NCBI GenBank assembly: GCA_034430595.1
Contig: DAOUEL010000058.1
Span: 1-64,000, forward strand
Source of the DNA: E44-bin32 sp034430595
GTDB taxonomy: Bacteria > Chloroflexota > Anaerolineae > Anaerolineales > E44-bin32
Direction of reading: 5' to 3'
DNA length: 64,000 bases
Shown here: positions 46,280-53,745 of the stretch, one piece after another
How the letters are laid out: each line of letters begins with the position of its first letter
How positions within the stretch are numbered: the first letter of the stretch is position 1
Made by a program: the position numbers and the translations under genes
Notes under the pieces: generated by a model
What the model saw: only the letters and a program-made list of their open reading frames with translations
What the model was told of the DNA's origin: nothing
Database searches by the model: none

Positions 46280-47686
46280 ATGTCGATCCTCAACTCGCTG
46301 CCAAAAACATTAGTTACCTGGATCAATACGCTTGATCCATCGCTCCATGTGTGGCTTGTGGGTGGGGCGGTGCGGGATTTCTTTCTCGACCGGACCACGG
46401 TCGACTTCGATTTCACGGTTACCGGCGACGCTTTGGAACTGGCGCGGCAAACGGCTGATCTCCTGGATGGCGATGTCTTCACGCTGGATCGTGAACGTGG
46501 GACAGCACGGGTGCTGCTCGACATAGCTGGACCTGCCCGGCGTGTACTCGATTTCGCGGCCTTGCGGGGGGCTACGATCGAAGAGGATTTGAAATCACGC
46601 GATTTCAGCATCAATTCGATAGCCATCGATCTTCGCCAGCCGGAGGCGTTGATTGATCCCTGCCAGGGTCTATCAGATCTTCGCACTGGCGTTATTAAAG
46701 TCTGTGGCCGGGGTTCGCTCGCTTCGGATGCAATCCGCGCACTTCGGGCCATTCGGCTGGCCAGTGAGTTGGGCTTCAGGATTGAAGAGGGTACCCGCCA
46801 ACTGATTCGTGAGGCAGTTCCTTCACTGGGTGCAATATCACGGGAACGGATCCGGGATGAATTATTTCGCCTGCTGACCATCGATCAGCCGGGCGTCTCT
46901 CTCCGCCTTATGCAGCACTTCGGGTTTGAGCAGGCAGTCTTTGGGATTGAGAGCTCAGACCTGGAAGCTGAGCGTGTAAACTCGGTCGGGCGCGAGCTGA
47001 GCAGGATCCTCGCCGCCCTCAGCCCCGATTTCGATCCAGAAACGGCTGGGAACGCTTCGTTGGGCTTGCTGGCATGGCAGCTTGGCCGTTACCGTTCGAG
47101 CTTGCGGGACTACCTTCAGGCCGAGCTCTCTCCCTTCCGACATTGCCGTGAATTGGCATACTTGAGCATGCTGGAATGGCTGCATCTGGAAAATACCAGG
47201 CCCGGGACGGGTGCCTCGAGGCCTCTTCATACCATCTCCGGGAATCTTCGTTTGAGTCGGGCCGAGCTCGATTGGGTGCAGAATTACATTGTCGGCATGG
47301 AACGATTGAAGAAGCTAGCAACTACGCCGCTTGGAGTATATCGCTTTTTCCAGGCCTCCGCCGGAGCTGGTGTTGCCTGTGGCCTGACGCATCTGGCGAA
47401 TATCATGGCGCGTGAGGGCAGTGCGGTTCAGGCCTCCGTCTGGGTGGATGAGGTTGATAAAATCCGATTGCTCCTGCAAGCTTATTTTGAACGCCGCAGT
47501 GTGCTGATTGATCCCGTCCCGATCCTTAACGGCGACGAGCTGATGCAGGAATTGGAGCTCTCACCGGGGCCGGAGATCGGGCGGATCCTCGAGATGCTGC
47601 GCGAGCAGCAGGTCGCTGGCCAGATCGAAAACCGGCCTCAAGCGTTGGAAGCAGCCCGGGAGATCTACCACCGTTTGAATCCGTGA
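46280..47686 (+). CDS. tRNA nucleotidyltransferase / poly(A) polymerase family protein
   Basis: A 468-residue class II nucleotidyltransferase. The N-terminal head has Gly-Gly-Ala-Val-Arg-Asp and the Asp-Phe-Asp-Phe-Thr-Val metal motif, the neck has Arg-Gly-Ala-Thr-Ile-Glu-Glu-Asp-Leu and Arg-Asp-Phe-Ser-Ile-Asn-Ser, and the RNA-binding segment has Ala-Ile-Arg-Ala-Leu-Arg-Ala-Ile-Arg. It either repairs tRNA CCA ends or adds poly(A); these cannot be told apart by eye. Because both tRNA genes in the window lack an encoded CCA, a CCA-adding role fits. The C-terminal 250 residues are divergent and helical, without a visible HD motif. It starts 13 bases after hpt. Confidence 0.88.
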   Translation: MSILNSLPKTLVTWINTLDPSLHVWLVGGAVRDFFLDRTTVDFDFTVTGDALELARQTADLLDGDVFTLDRERGTARVLLDIAGPARRVLDFAALRGATIEEDLKSRDFSINSIAIDLRQPEALIDPCQGLSDLRTGVIKVCGRGSLASDAIRALRAIRLASELGFRIEEGTRQLIREAVPSLGAISRERIRDELFRLLTIDQPGVSLRLMQHFGFEQAVFGIESSDLEAERVNSVGRELSRILAALSPDFDPETAGNASLGLLAWQLGRYRSSLRDYLQAELSPFRHCRELAYLSMLEWLHLENTRPGTGASRPLHTISGNLRLSRAELDWVQNYIVGMERLKKLATTPLGVYRFFQASAGAGVACGLTHLANIMAREGSAVQASVWVDEVDKIRLLLQAYFERRSVLIDPVPILNGDELMQELELSPGPEIGRILEMLREQQVAGQIENRPQALEAAREIYHRLNP

Positions 47687-48113
47687 AAATTATGAACCGG
47701 CGCCCGGCCCGAGGTCGTCCGGACACCATCCAATCGAAGGCGAGGCTGGCGGTTGGAGAGCAGGGGGCGTGGTTCTTGAAGAACCAGCTCGAACGTAAGA
47801 TATTTTCGCATAGCCATAGTTCACGGGCGTGATTTTATCCGAAGTGTCCTCTCTTTGAACCTGTGTATAACGATCGAAGCGGCCATTCTCTTGAGTCTTG
47901 AAGTAAGCACCTTCAGGCAGATGTCGTATAGCCAATGTTTCCCGAGTGTCCCATACCTTCGAAATCGAGTTTTATTCTGCTCTCCACATCTCTGTCCTGT
48001 GTAACCGAGAATAGACATCGAGGCGAAATCCCCCGACCTCAACCCGGTCTGCTTGCAAGATGTACAATCATGGGTGTGTTTAAGGCGACTTTCGAGAACG
48101 ACACCGTAATCAG
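47687..48113. other. 427-base gap, possibly holding a decayed minus-strand gene
   Basis: No intact gene is recognised. On the minus strand, about 47790-48020, two protein-like segments lie in different frames: one with Asp-Val-Glu-Ser-Arg-Ile-Lys-Leu-Asp-Phe-Glu and one with Leu-Pro-Glu-Gly-Ala-Tyr-Phe-Lys-Thr-Gln-Glu. Each is cut by stops. This could be a frameshifted remnant or chance. No terminator or promoter with good fit is seen. Confidence 0.3.
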
Positions 48114-49310
48114 ATGCCGAATCCTTCGAAACCAAGGACAGTCCTGCACTTCGACCTGGATGCCTTCTTCTGTTCGGTTGAAGTCCTTCTCAGCCCCGAT
48201 TTAAAGGGGAAAGCCTTCGTCGTTGGCGGCTCAGCCGAGAGCCGGGGCGTTGTTGCTTCGGCATCCTACGAAGCTCGCGCCTACGGTATTCGTTCTGCGA
48301 TGCCCACCGCCCAGGCCCTGCACCTGGCTCCCAACCTGATCGTCATTTCCCATCGTCACGGGACTTATGGTACATACTCAAAACAGGTGATGGAATTGGT
48401 GCGCCAGAACGCGCCACGTGTGCAACAGATCTCGATCGACGAAGCTTTCCTGGACGTTAGCGATGATCCGCGCTCGGGTCGTGAGATTGCTTCATCTCTT
48501 CAATCCGAGATCAATCAACGCTTCAACCTGCCAACATCCTGGGGGGTCGCGTCGAATAAACTTGTTGCCAAGATTGCGACCGAGGTAGGAAAACCGAACG
48601 GTCTGATTGTCGTTCCCCCTGGCACCGAAGAGGAGTTCCTCGCTCCACTCCCGGTCCGCATGATTCCTGGGATTGGTCCGAAAATGGCAAGCAAATTAGG
48701 AGAACATGGGATCACCTTGATCGGTGAGCTTGCAAGGTTTGATCCCGGGGATCTGACAGACATGTTCGGGAAGTATGGTCCGGAACTTGCAGCAAAGGCA
48801 CGTGGTGAAGATGATCGACCGGTTGAGGAGATCCACGAGCCGAAGTCGATGTCGGCCGAACGAACCTTTGCAGTTGATATTTCTGACGAAGCCAGGCTTC
48901 AACGTGTGTTGCTCCGGTTGAGTGAAGAGGTTGGGCACCGGCTGCGCAAAGCCGGGTTGGCTGGCTGGACGGTTAAATTGAAGATCCGCTGGCCAGATTT
49001 CACCACCCTGACCCGGCAAAGCCGCCTGGAGCACAACACGGATGACGATGGTGAAATATTCGCACAGGCGAATGATTTATTCCACATCGTCTGGCGGGCA
49101 GGAAAAGCCGTGCGGCTGCTCGGCGTCGGTGTGTCGGATTTGAACCCACCAATTCGCCAACTCTCACTTTTCGATGGCGATTGGGAAGAGCAGGAGCGCT
49201 TGAAGATCGCGTTGGACAAGATCCGTGATCGCTATGGCCCTGACGCCGTCCGAAGAGCTGGCGGGCTTAGACCGGGGGAAAGCTTCAACCCGGGCAAAGA
49301 AACTGAATGA
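48114..49310 (+). CDS. dinB: DNA polymerase IV (Y-family)
   Basis: A 398-residue translesion polymerase. The catalytic acids are in Asp-Leu-Asp-Ala-Phe-Phe near residue 15 and Ser-Ile-Asp-Glu-Ala-Phe near residue 108. The thumb helix-hairpin-helix is Ile-Pro-Gly-Ile-Gly-Pro-Lys-Met-Ala, and the little-finger domain occupies the last third. The protein ends without a clear beta-clamp-binding motif beyond Gln-Leu-Ser-Leu-Phe near residue 347, which fits that motif. No LexA-type box is recognised upstream. Confidence 0.94.
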   Translation: MPNPSKPRTVLHFDLDAFFCSVEVLLSPDLKGKAFVVGGSAESRGVVASASYEARAYGIRSAMPTAQALHLAPNLIVISHRHGTYGTYSKQVMELVRQNAPRVQQISIDEAFLDVSDDPRSGREIASSLQSEINQRFNLPTSWGVASNKLVAKIATEVGKPNGLIVVPPGTEEEFLAPLPVRMIPGIGPKMASKLGEHGITLIGELARFDPGDLTDMFGKYGPELAAKARGEDDRPVEEIHEPKSMSAERTFAVDISDEARLQRVLLRLSEEVGHRLRKAGLAGWTVKLKIRWPDFTTLTRQSRLEHNTDDDGEIFAQANDLFHIVWRAGKAVRLLGVGVSDLNPPIRQLSLFDGDWEEQERLKIALDKIRDRYGPDAVRRAGGLRPGESFNPGKETE

Positions 49311-49362
49311 GCCTCGAGAACCTGATGGTGATTTCAGGATGGAAGATGCTGGAGCATAGTCA

Positions 49363-50466
49363 ATGACCTTGATTGGAAAAGGTTTTTTCATCTGGAAGAT
49401 ACCCTTCTGCCATGGTGGCGACCCAGACGCAATTGCGACCGCAGCCGCTCAAGCCGGACTCTCGCATGTCTTGATCAAGATCGCCGACGGATCAACCTGG
49501 CCCTATAATTTTGATTTTGACCGTAACATCGATCTCGTACCGCCTGTCAGGGAAGCCTTGAAAGAGAAGGGCATTCAGGTCTGGGGCTGGCACTATGTGC
49601 GTGGTGATGATCCGGTAAGCGAAGCCAGGCTGGCGGTTGACCGCACGCATGAACTCGCCTTGGACGGTTATGTAATTGACGCCGAAGGGGAGTACCGGCA
49701 TTCGAGCAAGCGGACCGCGGCCACCCGTTTCATGCAGGATTTACGTTCGGGATTGCCGGATCTGCCAATCGCGCTAAGTACGTACCGTTACCCACGCATG
49801 CACGCCGAATTTCCATTCCATGAGTTTCTAAACTACTGCGATTTAAGCATGCCGCAGGTATATTTCGAACAAATGCATAATCCGGAAGAACAGCTTGAGC
49901 AGACAGTTGAGCAATATATGGCCCTGCAGCCTGCACGTCCAGTCGTACCAACCGGGCCGACCTATGCTCGCGGTGGCTGGAGGCCGAGTGCAGATGAGAT
50001 CCGCCGTTTCTTTGTCAAGGCTCGCGAGATGGGTTTGAGTGCTGCGAATGCCTGGAGTTGGGATTTCTGTGCCCGACCTGAGTACATCGATCTGTGGAAG
50101 GCAGTCGCGGACTATGATTGGCCGGTGGAACCACCAGTTGCGGATATGCCTGAGCGCTTGATCGGCCGAATGAACGAGCACGATCCGGTCTTCGTATCCA
50201 AGCTCTATGCCCAAAACGCGGCTCATGTGACTGGCGAGCGCACGGTTGTTGGCATGGAACCGGTACGCCAGTGGTATCAGGAGATGTTTACCGCGTTGCT
50301 GCCGGATGCTAAATTTGAGGTCTTGGGGAAGAATGGTGAAGGGCGGTCGCGCCACTTTGTATGGCGAGCCCAGAGTACCCTTGGCCAGGTCGTTGACGGA
50401 AATGACACCTTAGGCATTGTCGATGGGCGGATCCAATACCACTACACATATTTCACTATTCGTTAG
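49363..50466 (+). CDS. TIM-barrel protein with C-terminal SnoaL/NTF2-like domain
   Basis: A 367-residue protein. Residues 1-260 look like a glycosidase-type beta/alpha barrel: Gly-Lys-Gly-Phe-Phe-Ile-Trp, His-Val-Leu-Ile-Lys-Ile-Ala-Asp-Gly, Val-Trp-Gly-Trp-His-Tyr, Asp-Gly-Tyr-Val-Ile-Asp-Ala-Glu-Gly-Glu-Tyr and Met-Pro-Gln-Val-Tyr are strand ends typical of such barrels. The acidic Asp-Ala-Glu cluster near residue 107-109 may be catalytic. Residues about 263-367 resemble a SnoaL domain (Met-Asn-Glu-His-Asp-Pro-Val-Phe-Val-Ser early, Gly-Arg-Ile-Gln-Tyr-His-Tyr-Thr-Tyr at the end). No signal peptide is present, so it is probably cytoplasmic. Substrate unknown. Confidence 0.72.
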   Translation: MTLIGKGFFIWKIPFCHGGDPDAIATAAAQAGLSHVLIKIADGSTWPYNFDFDRNIDLVPPVREALKEKGIQVWGWHYVRGDDPVSEARLAVDRTHELALDGYVIDAEGEYRHSSKRTAATRFMQDLRSGLPDLPIALSTYRYPRMHAEFPFHEFLNYCDLSMPQVYFEQMHNPEEQLEQTVEQYMALQPARPVVPTGPTYARGGWRPSADEIRRFFVKAREMGLSAANAWSWDFCARPEYIDLWKAVADYDWPVEPPVADMPERLIGRMNEHDPVFVSKLYAQNAAHVTGERTVVGMEPVRQWYQEMFTALLPDAKFEVLGKNGEGRSRHFVWRAQSTLGQVVDGNDTLGIVDGRIQYHYTYFTIR

Positions 50467-50491
50467 GATTACTGGATATCAGCTCAGATTT

Positions 50492-50522
50492 GCTCCCGAA
50501 GAAGTTCGGGAGCTTTTATTTT
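50492..50522 (+). terminator. Rho-independent terminator after the TIM-barrel/SnoaL gene
   Basis: GCTCCCGAA (50492-50500) and its exact complement (50505-50513) form a 9-base stem with a 4-base loop, followed by TTTTATTTT. Its tail overlaps the stop of the convergent membrane protein gene. Confidence 0.9.
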
Positions 50523-51376
50523 GGACCCATCGGGACGTTTGTACTTCTCAATTTCCGCCAAAGGATAAGCCCCCAAAAATATAATGCTGCTCCCAGGATG
50601 CTACCAATCAGGAGACTGCTTGCCCCGACCCCATCCGATCTCCGAGTGAGCAGCATTATGGCACTCATGAAAACAACCAGCTGGGCAGCCTGAATTCTCT
50701 TCGCATCCAATGTTTTCCCGCCTACATCACCGACGCTGACAATATGGTTTGAGTGGATAAGGAGCGGAACGAACAAAAGCGCTGGAATCAACACCCAGAA
50801 CAGGTCCAATGAGAGGGTGTGGCCAGTCACGCGGAAGACGCCGATCTGGCTTCCAATCAGGCTGGCAACTGCCAGCCCTGCACCGAGGTAGCGGTGCCTG
50901 GGCAGAGGATCAGCCAGGAATCCATCAAAAAGCATGATGAGTCCAGCGATGAGCCCTGCCAACCAGTCGTAGGTCCCTGCCAGCCAGATGGAGAAACCGC
51001 TGATGACGAGCGTATCCAGCCAGCGGGCTGCCGCACCCGAGGTTCGGTTGAGAAGGCGAAGAAGTGCCATCAACCAGAATGTCGCCAGTAGATTAACGCC
51101 TGGCAGCAGGAAGACGGCCAGGGTTCCGAGGGCCATTGATAGGAACGCCGAGCCGTCGTGATCGGGGTCAATTTCGCGAGTAAGTGCCCAGCTAACGAAC
51201 CCCGCCAGGCCGAATCGCGCCCCTAGTATCAATGCCACCAAGATGGGCTCGCCCTCGATCGAGGCCGTCAGAACACCCAGTGCCGTCAGGATGGGGATGA
51301 GAACGATAACGGCCCGGTTGGTCGGGTAACTAGGGTCAAGAGGGCGGCCAAGGCTGGAGATAGAATAGAAATCCAT
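50516..51376 (-). CDS. Polytopic membrane protein of unknown function
   Basis: A 286-residue protein with about eight hydrophobic helices (near residues 22-40, 46-64, 78-95, 98-112, 120-138, 140-158, 165-180, 190-210 and 230-280). The loops are short and carry no catalytic motif that can be recognised. A Val-Ser-Val-Gly-Asp-Val-Gly-Gly-Lys stretch near residue 220 is the most polar conserved-looking loop. It is the last gene in the minus-strand run that starts with the sigma factor, 28 bases after OsmC. Confidence 0.7.
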   Translation of the reverse strand: MDFYSISSLGRPLDPSYPTNRAVIVLIPILTALGVLTASIEGEPILVALILGARFGLAGFVSWALTREIDPDHDGSAFLSMALGTLAVFLLPGVNLLATFWLMALLRLLNRTSGAAARWLDTLVISGFSIWLAGTYDWLAGLIAGLIMLFDGFLADPLPRHRYLGAGLAVASLIGSQIGVFRVTGHTLSLDLFWVLIPALLFVPLLIHSNHIVSVGDVGGKTLDAKRIQAAQLVVFMSAIMLLTRRSDGVGASSLLIGSILGAALYFWGLILWRKLRSTNVPMGPK

Positions 51377-51404
51377 CAGGTTTCAGGTAATCAACCGGCG
51401 CTAA

Positions 51405-51824
51405 TCAATCGAGGGGCAGGATTTCCCAACTCAGCTCAATCGGCATGACCTCCCGGAACATCGCCTGCGCCGGACAGTATTTAGTCTCCGATAATTCAAC
51501 CGCTCTGGCGACGGCAGCCTCATCGACATCCTTTCCCGAGACCAGGTAGTGAATCCTGGCCCGGGTGAAAACCTTGGGATGCTCTTCAGCTGTATCAGCA
51601 TGAACTCTGACCTCGAAGCTCCTTATATCCTGGCGTTTCTTCTTCAGAATCGATATCACATCCATGGCGGTGCAGCCTGCCAGGCCGATCGCGATCAGTT
51701 CCATTGGCCTGAATCCATCATTATCTCCCCCCACGCTTGGATCGGCACCTAACGGGAGCTCAAAACCGGTTTCGGCAGATCCGACAAATGTCATTCGATC
51801 ATCCCAGATCACTTTCGCGTCCAT
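51405..51824 (-). CDS. OsmC-family peroxiredoxin-like protein
   Basis: A 139-residue OsmC/Ohr-type protein. The two redox cysteines are present: Cys51 in Gly-Leu-Ala-Gly-Cys-Thr-Ala-Met-Asp and Cys117 in Lys-Tyr-Cys-Pro-Ala-Gln. Such proteins reduce organic hydroperoxides with thiol help. The ATG at 51824 is chosen since AAAGGAG lies just upstream and the family begins there. It follows the TlpA gene by 19 bases, which suggests that the thioredoxin-like protein and OsmC serve a common redox function. Confidence 0.9.
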   Translation of the reverse strand: MDAKVIWDDRMTFVGSAETGFELPLGADPSVGGDNDGFRPMELIAIGLAGCTAMDVISILKKKRQDIRSFEVRVHADTAEEHPKVFTRARIHYLVSGKDVDEAAVARAVELSETKYCPAQAMFREVMPIELSWEILPLD

Positions 51825-51843
51825 CGTGAGCTCCTTTATAAGT

Positions 51844-52404
51844 TTATTGGAATAAGGGCGTAACTTCAGATTCAAGCGTTGCCAGACAAGTTGCGCCGCT
51901 CCAGGCAAGCTGAACCAGACCACTGCGATCAATGACGATGGAGTAGGGAAGTGAAACGGTATTCAATGCCCTCAAAGTCTCCTCGGCTGGATCAAGCCAG
52001 ATTGGAAAAGTCAAGCCCTGGATCTCCTGGAATTCACTAACAAGTTCAGCCGTCTCGCCAATATTTACAGCCAGGATCGTGAAACCCTCAGATTGATGGC
52101 GCTCGAAATATTCTTGCAAGTCAGGCATTTCAGCTCGGCAAGGGGGGCACCATGTCGCCCAGGTATTCAGGAGTACGACCTGTCCTCGGTACCCGTCCAG
52201 CCGAACCTGGTCGCCGGCGAGGTTGGTTAGTGCGAGTTCAGGTGCGGGGAATTGAATTGCTGCTGGCTGGACACACGCCCGGGCGGCTTGATCGGGCTGA
52301 GAAGGAATTTCATCCACAGGCTTGAATATAATACGCCAAAGCAGACCCAGGCCGAGGGAGAAAAGGCCGAGCGCGAGCAGAAAATACGGCAGTGCGCGTT
52401 TCAT
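51844..52404 (-). CDS. TlpA-like membrane-anchored thioredoxin
   Basis: A 186-residue thiol-disulfide protein. One N-terminal membrane helix (about residues 6-26) anchors it with the domain outside. The thioredoxin fold has the active site Trp-Cys86-Pro-Pro-Cys89 and the cis-Pro region Val-Ser-Leu-Pro-Tyr-Ser. An extra Cys lies near residue 44 and another near 174, outside the active site. TlpA/ResA proteins act in cytochrome maturation or in extracytoplasmic thiol repair. Here it follows an ECF sigma operon and precedes OsmC, which favours a stress role. Confidence 0.9.
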   Translation of the reverse strand: MKRALPYFLLALGLFSLGLGLLWRIIFKPVDEIPSQPDQAARACVQPAAIQFPAPELALTNLAGDQVRLDGYRGQVVLLNTWATWCPPCRAEMPDLQEYFERHQSEGFTILAVNIGETAELVSEFQEIQGLTFPIWLDPAEETLRALNTVSLPYSIVIDRSGLVQLAWSGATCLATLESEVTPLFQ

Positions 52405-52504
52405 GGATTATCGTCCACTTGTTATCACAGAAGGTAACGAACCAAGCAGGAACATTCACGGATGCGAATTGCCTTGACAGCCACCCGGGCGCTCGGATTC
52501 CTTA

Positions 52505-52708
52505 TCAGGTAAAAGCTCCCCCAGAATGGTACCTACACCGATCGCAGACCAGATTCAGGCAGCCGTCAAAATCGAGTTTACCGATGCCGCAGCTCGGGCA
52601 GTTCGCACCACGGCGTGGCTCGATGGCTCTCGCCGCCCTGCTGGTCATGCCGGTGGGCCTGCGAGAAGGCGTTGGTTCCCCCAGTCTTTGGCGTTCTCGT
52701 TTTTTCAT
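52505..52708 (-). CDS. Small zinc-ribbon protein in the sigma operon
   Basis: A 67-residue protein with a basic N-terminal half and a C-terminal zinc ribbon: Cys-Pro-Ser-Cys-Gly near residue 37 and Cys-Asp-Arg-Cys-Arg-Tyr near residue 55. The spacing is right for a two-knuckle zinc site. It lies 19 bases after the anti-sigma gene on the same strand and is therefore probably cotranscribed. It has no strong ribosome-binding site, so the start is uncertain. Function unknown; a redox-sensitive zinc site is one possibility. Confidence 0.62.
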   Translation of the reverse strand: MKKRERQRLGEPTPSRRPTGMTSRAARAIEPRRGANCPSCGIGKLDFDGCLNLVCDRCRYHSGGAFT

Positions 52709-52727
52709 CTATGAATCTCGCGCGGTC

Positions 52728-52976
52728 TCAGTCAAGCCACTCGTTCAAATCGAGTGAGTAAAAGAGCCTGGTTCGGACCCCCTGGGGGAGGTCGAGGCGC
52801 GACTCTTGTTCACGGTATAAGCTGACCGTCTTTCGAAGAGTATCGACCATGATTCGGCAATCCTGACATTCAGCCATGTGGGATTCAATCACTGCGCAGA
52901 TCGCTTCCTGTGCCTCCCCGTCAATGTAGTCTGAGAGGCTGTGCAGCATTTCGCCGCAATTGACATGTTCAATCAT
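52728..52976 (-). CDS. Zinc-finger anti-sigma factor
   Basis: An 82-residue protein with the ZAS motif His-x3-Cys-x2-Cys, seen as His-Met-Ala-Glu-Cys-Gln-Asp-Cys near residues 33-40. This motif defines small anti-sigma factors that hold ECF sigma factors and often release them on oxidation or other stress. The ATG at 52976 overlaps the sigma gene by eight bases and has GGAGG nine bases upstream. It lacks a membrane helix, so it is a soluble anti-sigma. Pairing with the overlapping sigma gene is the natural reading. Confidence 0.85.
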   Translation of the reverse strand: MIEHVNCGEMLHSLSDYIDGEAQEAICAVIESHMAECQDCRIMVDTLRKTVSLYREQESRLDLPQGVRTRLFYSLDLNEWLD

Positions 52977-53568
52977 GTTCGATCGCCTCCACATATCCCG
53001 CGAAGTAACCGCTCAACTTCTCGCGCAGCTCCAGCCTTGCCCGCAGCAGACGTGTTTTCACGGCCGATTCGGAAATTTCAAGGATTTCACTCGTTTCACG
53101 CGTCGAGAGACCCTGTAGATCACGAAGGACGAATGCTGCGCGCAGCGCAGAGGATAACTCACCGATGGCGTTATCCAGCTGGGCTTGTGCTTCACTTGTC
53201 ATGAAATCCGCTTCAGGCAAACAGCACCAATCCTTCAATTGTCTCGGCATGCTGCCGCCGTCATCCATCTGGACGGGTTCATCTACAGAGACCAGGTCCG
53301 GCTCGCTCTTTCGTAAACGCATCAGTGCCTGGTTTGCGGCAATTCGGTACAGCCATGTACTCAACTGAGACCGGCCTTCGAAATCTATAAGATGACGGAA
53401 GGCATTGATAAATGTCTCTTGCAGAACATCTTCTGCTTCCTGCGGGTTTCCGAGCATCCTGAGCGCCAGCCGGTACAACTGCGGCGAATAGGCGTCGACC
53501 ATCTCCGCGAAGGCTTCCCGGTTCCCGGAGCGCAGTGCCTCAAGCGAGAATTCACGTTCTCTATCCAT
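52969..53568 (-). CDS. ECF-type RNA polymerase sigma factor
   Basis: A 199-residue ECF sigma factor. Region 2 is at about residues 22-92 (Tyr-Arg-Leu-Ala-Leu-Arg-Met-Leu-Gly, Glu-Asp-Val-Leu-Gln-Glu-Thr-Phe and Leu-Ser-Thr-Trp-Leu-Tyr-Arg-Ile-Ala). Region 4 is at about 130-185 (Leu-Ser-Thr-Arg-Glu-Thr-Ser-Glu-Ile-Leu then Val-Lys-Thr-Arg-Leu-Leu-Arg-Ala-Arg). The linker is longer than usual and contains two adjacent cysteines. A TATACT lies about 55 bases upstream of the start, without a good -35. It heads a run with the anti-sigma, zinc-ribbon, TlpA and OsmC genes. Confidence 0.93.
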   Translation of the reverse strand: MDREREFSLEALRSGNREAFAEMVDAYSPQLYRLALRMLGNPQEAEDVLQETFINAFRHLIDFEGRSQLSTWLYRIAANQALMRLRKSEPDLVSVDEPVQMDDGGSMPRQLKDWCCLPEADFMTSEAQAQLDNAIGELSSALRAAFVLRDLQGLSTRETSEILEISESAVKTRLLRARLELREKLSGYFAGYVEAIEHD

Positions 53569-53745
53569 ATGATGCAGAAATCCCCGTAAAAGTTGCTTCG
53601 ACCATCATGCGTGCGATAAAGTATACCCTAAGCAGCAAAACTGAAAGTTGACCTAAAAAAACCGTGCAGGCTCTCACAAGAGTTCTATGAGATGAGTTTA
53701 CGGTAAGCTTATTAGTCTATCTCTCCCGAGAGGGATAGGAGCCCC

